Assembly: GCA_016927515.1 (NCBI GenBank)
Contig: JAFGMN010000287.1
Span: 1-47,428 of the forward strand
DNA: 47,428 bases
DNA from: a candidate division CSSED10-310 bacterium
GTDB lineage: Bacteria; CSSED10-310
Reading direction: 5' to 3'
The notes below the pieces were generated by a model that worked only from the letters and a program-made list of their open reading frames with translations, was not told the DNA's origin and did not search any database. Each line of letters begins with the position of its first letter. Positions within the stretch are counted from its first letter, which is position 1. Shown here one piece after another: positions 18,256 through 27,395 of this stretch. The position numbers and the translations under genes were made by a program.

Positions 18256-19221
18256 ATGGGAAAACTTGTAATAGCCGGAGGCTCCGGATTCATCGGCAGG
18301 CATCTCATCCGATCCCTGAAAGACAACGGACTGGAAATGATCGTTCTAACACGATCTGAGGGTTCGCGGTCCCGCGATCCCGATTACCGCGACGTTCGCT
18401 TCGTACAGTGGACGGCAGATGATCCAGATTGGATCAATGAACTTGCCGGAGCCGATGCGGTTGTCAATCTGGCGGGCAAACCAATTGGTTCCGGGCCTTG
18501 GACGAATCGCTCGAAATCGCTAATTATGTCCAGCCGTGTGGATACGGTCCGAACCCTGGTCAACGCCATTCAATCCGTTTCCTCTCCCCCGCGTTGCTAC
18601 ATTCAGGCATCAGCGGTTGGGTTTTATGGAACCCATACCACGATGAATGTGACTGAAAATGATGGACCCGGACAGGGATTCCTGGCAGATGTTTGCAGAC
18701 AATGGGAATCCGGTATCATCCCGCTGAATACCCTGGGTATTCGCTCGGTTTGTCTCCGTTTTGGCATCGTACTGGGGATTCATGACGGATTTTATCGGCG
18801 GATGGCATGCCTCGTCCGCCATTTTATGGGAACCATCATCGGTTCCGGCCAGAACTGGATTTCCTGGATTCATTACCAGGATGTCGTGAAAATTATCCGA
18901 CGCGCAATCACCGATGCCGGAATGACCGGTGCGTACAATGCGACCGCCCCCCAACCCATCCAAAACGGGCCGTTCATGCATACTCTCGCCCAAACTTGGT
19001 CCCGACCGCTCCTTCCAAGCCCACCGCTTTTCGTGCTTCGAATGACTCTCGGTGATATGCTGGATGAACTTATTCTCGCTTCCCATCATGTCGTTCCGCA
19101 TCGGCTTCTCCAATCCGCTTTCACGTTCCACTATTCAAATTGTGGCAACGCATTGCTCCAATTGCGGGAGGAATGCCGACGACGTAAACATCCCATCTCA
19201 TGCCCGAAAAACCCGCAGTGA
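18256..19221 (+). CDS. TIGR01777-family epimerase (YfcH-like NAD-dependent epimerase/dehydratase)
   Basis: GGSGFIGRHLIRSL, AVVNLAGKPI, IQASAVGFYG, RFGIVLG motifs. Confidence 0.85.
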   Translation: MGKLVIAGGSGFIGRHLIRSLKDNGLEMIVLTRSEGSRSRDPDYRDVRFVQWTADDPDWINELAGADAVVNLAGKPIGSGPWTNRSKSLIMSSRVDTVRTLVNAIQSVSSPPRCYIQASAVGFYGTHTTMNVTENDGPGQGFLADVCRQWESGIIPLNTLGIRSVCLRFGIVLGIHDGFYRRMACLVRHFMGTIIGSGQNWISWIHYQDVVKIIRRAITDAGMTGAYNATAPQPIQNGPFMHTLAQTWSRPLLPSPPLFVLRMTLGDMLDELILASHHVVPHRLLQSAFTFHYSNCGNALLQLREECRRRKHPISCPKNPQ

Positions 19222-19233
19222 CAGGATTAAACA

Positions 19234-19362
19234 ATGATCGCTCCCGTTCGCGTTTCGCTGAGGGCATCGACCATTATGCTGCTGCTCGTTTTATTGCCTG
19301 TCATTTTAATCATTCAATCCCGCCGATTCGGTATTTCGTTCATTGTGATCGATCATCCGTGA
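19234..19362 (+). CDS. Possible 42-aa hydrophobic small ORF (MIAPVRVSLRASTIMLLLVLLPVILIIQSRRFGISFIVIDHP)
   Basis: ATG-initiated ORF with a single predicted TM segment in an otherwise empty gap; below the 60-aa cutoff of the ORF track; no clear SD. Confidence 0.2.
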   Translation: MIAPVRVSLRASTIMLLLVLLPVILIIQSRRFGISFIVIDHP

Positions 19363-19481
19363 CCGATCGGCAGAGTCGCGAAAAACGATAAGGGACTCTC
19401 GGTTTCGATGCCGGAAGAATCGATCGAATATAGATTGAGAAAACGGGGTTCTATCCAGTGAAAAAACACGATGCATCTGGT

Positions 19482-19497
19482 AATCTCTAGAGAGATT
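19482..19497. promoter_or_regulatory. 16-bp perfect palindrome, candidate operator
   Basis: AATCTCTAGAGAGATT, 50 bp upstream of the peptide-transporter SBP gene. Confidence 0.35.
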
Positions 19498-19546
19498 CGA
19501 TCGGGAATTCGGGCTTTTTTGATTGGAGAGAGTGTAGCGGTATTCG

Positions 19547-21172
19547 ATGAAGGCGAATCGACCATTACGTTATAGGGTGACACGCATCTTTTTTATTCTT
19601 TTCATGCTATGGATCCTGCCCCCCACTCTTCCGGTTTTGTCGACGAGCATCAATCAACCCGTGATCTTCCGATACCGACTGGCCACGGATCCACCAACAC
19701 TGGATCCGGCCTTGTCGACGGATACGACGTCCGGCACCGTCATTTTGAAGATTCATGACGGACTGGTTCAGTTTGATCCGGAAACTCTGGAGGTGATCCC
19801 GGCTGTTGCCCGGTCCTGGGATGTGTCTCCGGATGGTCTGCGCTATACGTTCTATCTCCGTGATGATGTTCGTTTTCATAATGGCCGACGCGTGACTGCT
19901 CACGATGTGAAAACGAGTTTTGAACGGGTGCTGAATCCAGCGACCCGATCGGGGCGGACATTTGTTCTGGAGCCTCTGTTGGGGTCTGAGGCATTCATGA
20001 ACCGGCAGGTCGATCACATCGAAGGGATTACCGTGCTGGATGACATGACGGTAAGTTTAGTGCTGAAAGAACCGTTTTCACCCTTTCTCGCTCAGCTTTG
20101 TATGGAAGCCGCGTCCATAATTCCGATTGAAGAATGCGGATCCGGCGAGACCACGTTCAGCTCGCGATCGGTGGGTTGTGGCCCGTTTGTTTTTCGATCA
20201 TGGAAACATGATGTCGAGGTGATCCTGGAAAAAAACCCGGATTATTATGGGAACAAACCGTCCATTGATCGGATAGAATTCAGGATTATTCAGTCGGTTC
20301 CAACGGCATTCGAAGAATACAAGGCGGATGGACTGGATATGCTCGATCAGATACCGACCGGACAGATTCAAGCTCTTCGTAAAACATTCGCCGACGAGAT
20401 TCGTATCTGGCCGTATTTATCGATTTACTACATCGGGTTGAACTTGGACCGGCTACCGTTTAAGGACAATGTGAAACTGAGACAGGCGATGAACCATGCC
20501 GTTGACCGGGAGAAAATGTGCCGGGCGATTAAGGAAGGATTGGCCTATCCCATTGCTGGAGTTCTCCCTCCGGGAATCCCTGGCCACGATCCAGACCTGA
20601 CGGGCTATACCTATGATCCGGAACGAGCGACGCAGTTGCTTGCGGAAGCGGGATATCCCGGAGGCGAGGGGTTGCCGGTGTTGACGCTTTGGCATAATCG
20701 GGATCCGCGCCATGGCCTCATCGGACAATGCATCCAGTATTATCTGGGAAGGATCGGTGTGCGGATCCGGTTGAAAAATGTGGAGTGGGCTGCATACATT
20801 GAGGCAGTGGATGAAGCGGAACCGGACTTGTTTCGAATGGGCTGGGTAGCGGATTACCCGGATGCGGATAATTTTCTGTTTACATTGCTGCACAGCAGTC
20901 AGTTTGGATCGGCTGGGAACTATGCACGATTTAGTCATCCGGAGTTTGATCGCCTGACGTCCGAAGCAAAAAGGATCACGGATCGAGATGTCCGGCTCGC
21001 ACTCTACCGGGAAGCCGAACGCATTGCCATTGAGCAAGCGCCATGGATTTTTATCTATTATGAACGCGAATTGGCCATGATCAAACCCCGGTGGGATAAC
21101 ATTATATTGACGCCTCAAGGGGATTTCGCAATCCCGCTGGAACGGGTTCGTCTGAAAGAAACTAGGCAATGA
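19547..21172 (+). CDS. Peptide/nickel ABC transporter substrate-binding protein (SBP family 5)
   Basis: RLATDPPTLDPALSTDTTSG, YTFYLRDDVRFHNGRRVTAHDVKTSFERVLNP, LRQAMNHAVDREKM; N-terminal hydrophobic segment. Confidence 0.9.
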   Translation: MKANRPLRYRVTRIFFILFMLWILPPTLPVLSTSINQPVIFRYRLATDPPTLDPALSTDTTSGTVILKIHDGLVQFDPETLEVIPAVARSWDVSPDGLRYTFYLRDDVRFHNGRRVTAHDVKTSFERVLNPATRSGRTFVLEPLLGSEAFMNRQVDHIEGITVLDDMTVSLVLKEPFSPFLAQLCMEAASIIPIEECGSGETTFSSRSVGCGPFVFRSWKHDVEVILEKNPDYYGNKPSIDRIEFRIIQSVPTAFEEYKADGLDMLDQIPTGQIQALRKTFADEIRIWPYLSIYYIGLNLDRLPFKDNVKLRQAMNHAVDREKMCRAIKEGLAYPIAGVLPPGIPGHDPDLTGYTYDPERATQLLAEAGYPGGEGLPVLTLWHNRDPRHGLIGQCIQYYLGRIGVRIRLKNVEWAAYIEAVDEAEPDLFRMGWVADYPDADNFLFTLLHSSQFGSAGNYARFSHPEFDRLTSEAKRITDRDVRLALYREAERIAIEQAPWIFIYYERELAMIKPRWDNIILTPQGDFAIPLERVRLKETRQ

Positions 21173-22128
21173 CGGCCTATCTGATTCGCAGGTTATTGTC
21201 GGTTGTTCCGACTATTTTTGGTGTGACGACACTGATCTTCTTTATTCTGTTCCTCATACCGGGTGATCCCGTGAGGGTGATGCTGGGACAGCATGGAGAC
21301 CCCGAAACGCGCCGACGGATCACACAAGAATTAGGGCTCGACAAACCCGCTAGTGTGCAATACTGCATGTACATGACCCGTGTTTTTTCGGGTGATTTGG
21401 GCACTTCGTATCGGAGCGGAGAAAAAGTCGTTGATATTCTGATGGATCGGATGCCGGCGACGATTTTGCTGGCAGTATCTGCGATGATTCTTAGCGTAGT
21501 CCTGGGCATGACCGCCGGTATCCTGGCTGCGGTCCGGCAGAACCAATTCATGGATTTCCTGATCATGATCCTGTCTCTCATCGGTATTTCCACACCGGTT
21601 TTCTGGCTCGGCCTGGTCCTCATTCTGATCTTTGCATCAATCGGTTTTGACGGTTCCGCAATCATTTTCGGATGGCTTCCTGTCAGTGGGTACGGTGATC
21701 CCGGCTGGGATCGAATCAGGCATTTAGCTTTGCCGGCTATCAGCCTTTCGGCTATCGGCATGGGTTATATTGCGCGGATGACCCGATCGAGTATTCTCGA
21801 AGTTATCCGGCAGGACTATATTCGGACGGCGGCGGCGAAAGGACTGCCGACCCGTTTGATTGTTTTCAGACATGCACTGCGAAATGCCCTGATTCCTGTC
21901 GTTACCGTAATCGGAATGAACTTTGCCGCATTGCTGGGTGGGGCCGTCGCGACCGAGACAGTTTTTGCATGGCCTGGCATTGGCAAAGTCATTGTCGATT
22001 CCATCCGACAATTGGATGCGCCGGTGGTGGAAGGGGGGGTCATGATCATGGCCCTTGCCTTCATTTTAATTAATGTCCTGGTTGATATACTGTACATGGC
22101 TATCGATCCGCGGATTCGATTGAATTAA
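21169..22128 (+). CDS. dppB: Peptide ABC transporter permease (DppB-like)
   Basis: MTAYLIRRLLSVVPTIFGVTTLIFFILFLIPGDP; RQDYIRTAAAKGLPTRLIVFRHALRNALIPV; ATGA overlap with SBP. Confidence 0.92.
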   Translation: MTAYLIRRLLSVVPTIFGVTTLIFFILFLIPGDPVRVMLGQHGDPETRRRITQELGLDKPASVQYCMYMTRVFSGDLGTSYRSGEKVVDILMDRMPATILLAVSAMILSVVLGMTAGILAAVRQNQFMDFLIMILSLIGISTPVFWLGLVLILIFASIGFDGSAIIFGWLPVSGYGDPGWDRIRHLALPAISLSAIGMGYIARMTRSSILEVIRQDYIRTAAAKGLPTRLIVFRHALRNALIPVVTVIGMNFAALLGGAVATETVFAWPGIGKVIVDSIRQLDAPVVEGGVMIMALAFILINVLVDILYMAIDPRIRLN

Positions 22129-22142
22129 AAAAGGACTCCATA

Positions 22143-22994
22143 ATGGGTATCTGGAAGGAAATCACGTGTTCAAAACTGGCTGTTGCCGGAATGCTCCTTG
22201 TGGGTTCCCTCATTGTTATCGCAGGGATTGGTCCTTTCATCTGTCCGCATGATCCGTTTGAAATCGATCTTGATCGGGTGATTGCAGAACCGTATGGACC
22301 GAAAGCACCTTCCCGGACACATCCGTTTGGAACGGACGATCTTGGGCGGGATCTTTTGGCCCGGATCATTTATGGATCCCGCGTGTCTTTGCAGATCGGC
22401 GTACTGGCCATGGTCATTGCTGTTGGAATCGGTGTCACGATGGGTACGTTAGCGGGTTATTTCGGCGGGTGGGTTGATATGATCATCACCTGGCTGATGG
22501 ATACGGCATTTGCGTTCCCGGCTGCCTTGCTGGCGATCGCTGTGATGGCTATCGTTCCTAATCCCGACATTTTCTGGATTTTCGTTGTGTTGGGCTTAAT
22601 CGGCTGGGCCGGCATCGCACGGATTGTCAGAGGCCGCGTTCTGGCCGTCCGATCGGAAGAATACGCATCCGCTGCCCGTGCACTTGGTGCCGGTCACGTG
22701 CGGATTATGCTCCGGCATATCCTTCCAAATTGCACCGCTCCTTTGATGGTTGCCGCAACGATGAATGTTGCTGGAAACATTCTGACGGAAGCCTGGTTAT
22801 CCTTCCTCGGATTGGGAGCGCAACCTCCGATTCCCAGTTGGGGTCTGATGGTGACCGAGGGACAAGCTTATATGTCCACGCATTACTGGATGTGTCTTTA
22901 TCCCGGCCTGGCGATCGCACTGACGGTTCTCGGATGGAATCTTCTCGGAGATGGCCTCCGGGATGCTCTCGACCCCCGTTTAAAAGATGTATAA
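22143..22994 (+). CDS. dppC: Peptide ABC transporter permease (DppC-like)
   Basis: HPFGTDDLGRDLLARIIYGSRVSLQIG; EEYASAARALGAGHVRIMLRHILPN; EAWLSFLGLGAQPPIPSWG. Confidence 0.92.
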   Translation: MGIWKEITCSKLAVAGMLLVGSLIVIAGIGPFICPHDPFEIDLDRVIAEPYGPKAPSRTHPFGTDDLGRDLLARIIYGSRVSLQIGVLAMVIAVGIGVTMGTLAGYFGGWVDMIITWLMDTAFAFPAALLAIAVMAIVPNPDIFWIFVVLGLIGWAGIARIVRGRVLAVRSEEYASAARALGAGHVRIMLRHILPNCTAPLMVAATMNVAGNILTEAWLSFLGLGAQPPIPSWGLMVTEGQAYMSTHYWMCLYPGLAIALTVLGWNLLGDGLRDALDPRLKDV

Positions 22995-23030
22995 TCGTTT
23001 CGATGGATCATTATTTGGTGGATGAGGTAC

Positions 23031-24014
23031 ATGATGAAGAAAAATCGTAAAATTCAGATCATCGGCGGGGGATACCTCGAAGTACAGGAAATCCTTGATC
23101 GATTTGGTGAAGCCCGCCTTCCAATTCAAGCAATCCAGATCGCTCAACATGATACCCGTGTGGGTGAAATCCATGAGTTCATGGGTGAACCGATTCTGGT
23201 TGTGAATGTGGATGATTTATCGGATGAAACGTATGATGCCGCAATTCTGCTATCTCCAATCACTCAATGGGAGCGCTTGACACGCGAAAAGGTTCTGGGC
23301 AATACCCCCCTTATCGATATGGCTGGGCATTTTACACCAGGTCCCAATATACCCGTTCTCCTGCCGGATCTTCATTCCGAATCTATTCGATCACTCCCGA
23401 TGATTGGAGTGGTTCCCACCGGTACCGCTCACGCGATCGCATCCATCCTGAAAGCGACCGGCGAATTGGCTTCCTGGCGCTGTATTACCGCTTTTACAGT
23501 CCAGGGCTCAGCACGTCATGGCTCCAGGAAAGCGATGGACGAACTGTTCGATCAAACCCGGGCGATCCTGGGCTTTAAAGATATCGAATGTGAGTGCTTT
23601 CCACGCCAACTCGCTTTCAACGTCTTTCACGCTGATCCGACGGATTATCGCTCTTCCGGTATCCAGGCCGTTGCCCGATTCGTGACCTCCAACCCGGATC
23701 TGAATGTTTATACCGATCATGTTTGGAGTGGTTTCTTTGTCGGAATACTGGGAACGTGTTGGCTTGAATCCAGCCGCACATTCGATCGGAACATGATTAG
23801 AGAGAGATTGTCATCAATAAATCGATTCACATGGGATGATGATTGGGAAGGCGCTCTCTCGTTTGTTGGGTGCGATGAGATTTTTTTGCGTGAATACGAT
23901 GACCGGTCCGAAACTCCAAGCCGCTTGACGCTTCGATTCGGCATGGATAATCTGCGCAGAGGTTTGTCAACGACGCTGGTGAATCTATTTAACGCCGTAT
24001 GGGGGGAAGATTAA
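23031..24014 (+). CDS. Aspartate-semialdehyde dehydrogenase-like (Usg-1-like) protein apparently lacking the catalytic Cys
   Basis: VQGSARHGSRKAMDELFDQT and FPRQLAFNVF resemble the Asd/Usg family; position of the NCST motif reads VVPTGTAHAIA. Confidence 0.6.
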   Translation: MMKKNRKIQIIGGGYLEVQEILDRFGEARLPIQAIQIAQHDTRVGEIHEFMGEPILVVNVDDLSDETYDAAILLSPITQWERLTREKVLGNTPLIDMAGHFTPGPNIPVLLPDLHSESIRSLPMIGVVPTGTAHAIASILKATGELASWRCITAFTVQGSARHGSRKAMDELFDQTRAILGFKDIECECFPRQLAFNVFHADPTDYRSSGIQAVARFVTSNPDLNVYTDHVWSGFFVGILGTCWLESSRTFDRNMIRERLSSINRFTWDDDWEGALSFVGCDEIFLREYDDRSETPSRLTLRFGMDNLRRGLSTTLVNLFNAVWGED

Positions 24015-24016
24015 AC

Positions 24017-24370
24017 ATGAAACCGGTGAATACTCGTTTCGCATCTGTTATCACCTGCTTGATTGTATGTCTGCTTTTAACGGGGTGCGATGCGTTCAAA
24101 TCATGGTTCGATACCACTGCCACGCAAACAGTCATCGGGTCAAAAGAACGAGCCAATTTGACCAAACTCCAGACGGACTTGCGGACGATCCGCCGTTCTG
24201 TAGAGGTTTTCCATGCGCAGAACGGGCGCTATCCGGATTCCCTCGAGGAACTGGCCGCACGGGGCATCATTCATCGAATTCCGCGGGAAGCCTGCGGTGG
24301 CGAATGGATATATGACCGATATACTGGTGATGTCCGAAGCAGTTCTCATCCGGACATGGTGCTGGAATAG
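24017..24370 (+). CDS. Small lipoprotein with type II secretion GspG-like C-terminal segment
   Basis: Lipobox LLLTGC; LRTIRRSVEVFHAQNGRYPDSLEELAARGII...GGEWIYDRYTGDVRSS. Confidence 0.55.
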   Translation: MKPVNTRFASVITCLIVCLLLTGCDAFKSWFDTTATQTVIGSKERANLTKLQTDLRTIRRSVEVFHAQNGRYPDSLEELAARGIIHRIPREACGGEWIYDRYTGDVRSSSHPDMVLE

Positions 24371-24379
24371 GAGAAAGGT

Positions 24380-26491
24380 ATGAATAAATTCCTGGTTTTC
24401 GATGAACGGTATCAGATGTACCGGCTTCCCTTGGGATACTCCCTGGGCGATCTCGATACCATCCGCACAATCTTCGGTCGTCAATCCGGTAATGCCTCCG
24501 TCGCGTTGCCCGTTCTTCCGCCACAAACCGATGTGATCAATGATTTCGGAGACAGGGGATACTTGGTTTTTCCTCCCTTCGAATTGTCAGTGCGGATGAC
24601 GGCGTTTATGGAGAAAACCATTGTTCATGTCCGGGAGTTGAAGGGGAAAGGATACGATTACAACCATCCGGACTTCAAGAAATACCTGGAAGCCCGTGAT
24701 GAAATCATCGGCTATATTGCCGATCGGCTGGAAAATGTTATCGAGCAGGAACGCAGGCTGGGTATCTTCAATTTGTTCTGGTTGGTTGTCACTCGAATCG
24801 CCGTGGACAGCCTGAATGAATCGCTCGTCAAACTGAATGCCAGTCAGGGTACTCGCTTTCTCATGCAACCGCATGTGCGAAGTATGCTGAAGCAATCGTT
24901 GGATCAGGTGTATGAAAAGCTGAAATACAAGGATGAGCTGTTTCGGAAAACAGTGCCATTTTACCGGAGTACGGTCCGGACGCGTATGGGTGCGTCATTC
25001 AATTACATGTTTGTCAACGATATGCTGGATATTCAGCTCAGCCTGCTTGAGAATGCCATTCCTCCGGTGGATCCACTGCATATGATCGAAAAATTGATTG
25101 TCGATGAAAACGCAGATTATTTCATCACATACAAAGACTTCGAGGCCGTGTATCACAGTGTAAAATTCTGGGTTGATGAAGCCATCGCTTCGGAAGATGA
25201 CTGGCTGTGTCACGTGATCAATCACACCCTGGGGATGGAAATGGACGTGATCCGACGGATGGACTCCCACATTATCGTTTTCGAACCCAAATTCATCTAC
25301 ACTATGCAGGACCGGTTGCGCCGTATCCCTGTGCTCCGTCCGGGTAAAGGTCTTACAAAGAAAAATCTCGTGACGGAGATCGGTGAAAAAATCTATGACC
25401 AAGTGCTGGTGGACTACATTAAATTGGCCCGGGAACTGCAGAAAACGGAGATCATTACGTTTTTTCGCAATACGATTCGGTTGATGGGTACGGAAACATG
25501 GTCGGGTGAAGATGAGAAGAAAGAAGCCGCTGCGGTGGAGGACAAGATAACCTATAACCTTGATAAGGGAACAATCATCAACGATCTCCGGGATGTGACC
25601 ATCCTGTTCATTGACCTTCGCGCTTCCACGGAACTGTCGTCCGGAACAATTTCCAGTAGTGAGCTGATCAAAACACTGTATGCTTTTTTCGATCCAGCAC
25701 TGGACATAATCGGTTATTTCGGCGGGCAAATCCGGTTTTTCGCTGGTGACGCCATTCTGGCGACATTCAGCGATCAACTCCCCCAGGACAAACGAACGAT
25801 CAATGCAGTGAAATCGGGAATTGCTGTGCAATTAATGCTGACCCGGATGGTGGCGGACAAAAAACTGCCACTGGAAGGCGCTGGCGTTGGCGTGCATGTT
25901 GGTTCGCTGGAGAGTGCATATATATTCCGGGATGAAAACAGCAAATTCAACACGGTGATCGGATGGTCCGCTAACGTGGCGAGCCGGCTGAGCTCCGGTA
26001 AATCATCCAGTCGCGAAAAGCGCGCGGATCCTCTGTTCCGAAGAGAAATCAATGATTTATTGCAGGATATTCTCGAAAATACGAAAAACAGGATCACGCC
26101 GAATGTCCGAGAGGATATTGTCAATATCTTCGAAGGATTCACAAGTGAAGACTCGGAACACGGCATATCGTCCCGGGCGTATCAGAAGTTGCCTGATACA
26201 AAAGAAAAACCAGGTTTTTTCCGGGTGAACGTGATCAGTGGTATTCTGCATAATAACGGGGTCGCCTTATCGGATGCTGCCCTGAAAGATCTCCAACATC
26301 ATGTAACGCTCACCGAAAAGACATGGCGAGAAAGCAACCAGTTTGTCTATAGGAATGAAGGGGACAGTCAGGATATTGTATTCAGACCGGTTGGCGATGC
26401 GCATTTAAAGGGTATTCAAGAGGCGATTATGGTATGGTCTGCTCAACCGGCTGATACGGAATCGCGGCCGAATGGGCGGGACAATGGATAA
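24380..26491 (+). CDS. Class III adenylate/guanylate cyclase domain protein with long N-terminal region of unknown function
   Basis: VTILFIDLRASTELS, GGQIRFFAGDAILATF, VIGWSANVASRLSS; catalytic Asp/Asp and Asn/Arg positions present. Confidence 0.8.
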   Translation: MNKFLVFDERYQMYRLPLGYSLGDLDTIRTIFGRQSGNASVALPVLPPQTDVINDFGDRGYLVFPPFELSVRMTAFMEKTIVHVRELKGKGYDYNHPDFKKYLEARDEIIGYIADRLENVIEQERRLGIFNLFWLVVTRIAVDSLNESLVKLNASQGTRFLMQPHVRSMLKQSLDQVYEKLKYKDELFRKTVPFYRSTVRTRMGASFNYMFVNDMLDIQLSLLENAIPPVDPLHMIEKLIVDENADYFITYKDFEAVYHSVKFWVDEAIASEDDWLCHVINHTLGMEMDVIRRMDSHIIVFEPKFIYTMQDRLRRIPVLRPGKGLTKKNLVTEIGEKIYDQVLVDYIKLARELQKTEIITFFRNTIRLMGTETWSGEDEKKEAAAVEDKITYNLDKGTIINDLRDVTILFIDLRASTELSSGTISSSELIKTLYAFFDPALDIIGYFGGQIRFFAGDAILATFSDQLPQDKRTINAVKSGIAVQLMLTRMVADKKLPLEGAGVGVHVGSLESAYIFRDENSKFNTVIGWSANVASRLSSGKSSSREKRADPLFRREINDLLQDILENTKNRITPNVREDIVNIFEGFTSEDSEHGISSRAYQKLPDTKEKPGFFRVNVISGILHNNGVALSDAALKDLQHHVTLTEKTWRESNQFVYRNEGDSQDIVFRPVGDAHLKGIQEAIMVWSAQPADTESRPNGRDNG

Positions 26492-27395
26492 CCACCGGAT
26501 TCAACATAAAATTCTTGACTTAAAAAAGCAGCACGATGCAGCCATTCTAGTTCATAATTATCAGCGGCCAGAAATCCAAGAACTGGCGGATTATCTTGGA
26601 GACTCGCTGGATCTGGCCCGTCGGGCAATGATGCTGCCTCAGCCGGTTATCGTATTCTGCGGTGTGCATTTCATGGCGGAAAGTGCCGCAATTCTGGCTC
26701 CCGAAAAGACCATTCTATTGCCGCATCCGGATGCCGGGTGTCCCCTGGCGGACTGCGCTTCTCCGGATAGGGTCCGCGATGCCCGAAAACAGCATCCGGA
26801 CGCCGTGTTTATCGCCTATATCAACACGTCGGCTGCTGTCAAGGCAGAAGTCGATGTTGTTTGCACGTCGGCCAATGCACTGAGAATTATAAAACGACTG
26901 TCCGATCGAGAAATCTGTTACCTTCCCGATAAAAACCTAGCGGCTTATGCTGCGGAGAAACTGGGTATCCGGATGATCCCCTGGCCTGGGCAGTGTTACG
27001 TTCACGATCATTTGATCGATCTCGAGACTGTGGAAAGATTGAAGGAACAGAATCCTGGTGCGGTGGTGATGGCCCACCCCGAAGCGTCGCCGGCTGTTCT
27101 GAAAACAGCCGACATTGTCACGGGAACGAGTGGAATGATTCGAGAGGCGATCAGCAGTCGGAATTCTCATTTTATTGTGGTCACCGAGCGAGGCCTTGTG
27201 GAGCGGATGCGTCGGGAGATACCGGGGAAAACATTTATTCCTATCCCGACGGCCGTGTGTTCCCAGATGAAACTGACAACCCTTGAAACGGTCCTGGATT
27301 CGCTGCAGTATTTTCAGCATGTGATATCGGTACCTGGACCGGTGGCGGTAAAAGCTCGACGATCCTTAGACCGGATGCTGGAGTTATCGGAGTGA
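26484..27395 (+). CDS. nadA: Quinolinate synthase NadA
   Basis: AILVHNYQRPEIQELADYLGDSLDLAR, VFCGVHFMAESA, VCTSANA, MKLTTLETVLDSL; conserved Cys residues present. Confidence 0.93.
   Translation: MDNHRIQHKILDLKKQHDAAILVHNYQRPEIQELADYLGDSLDLARRAMMLPQPVIVFCGVHFMAESAAILAPEKTILLPHPDAGCPLADCASPDRVRDARKQHPDAVFIAYINTSAAVKAEVDVVCTSANALRIIKRLSDREICYLPDKNLAAYAAEKLGIRMIPWPGQCYVHDHLIDLETVERLKEQNPGAVVMAHPEASPAVLKTADIVTGTSGMIREAISSRNSHFIVVTERGLVERMRREIPGKTFIPIPTAVCSQMKLTTLETVLDSLQYFQHVISVPGPVAVKARRSLDRMLELSE

Noticed and set aside
19363-19546. 76-aa minus-strand ORF (19353-19583) in the gap before the SBP gene
   Set aside because: No SD or recognisable motifs and it extends into the SBP coding start.
24995-25831. 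278-aa minus-strand ORF opposite the nucleotide cyclase
   Set aside because: Antisense artefact; composition (His/Phe-rich) is typical of shadow frames.
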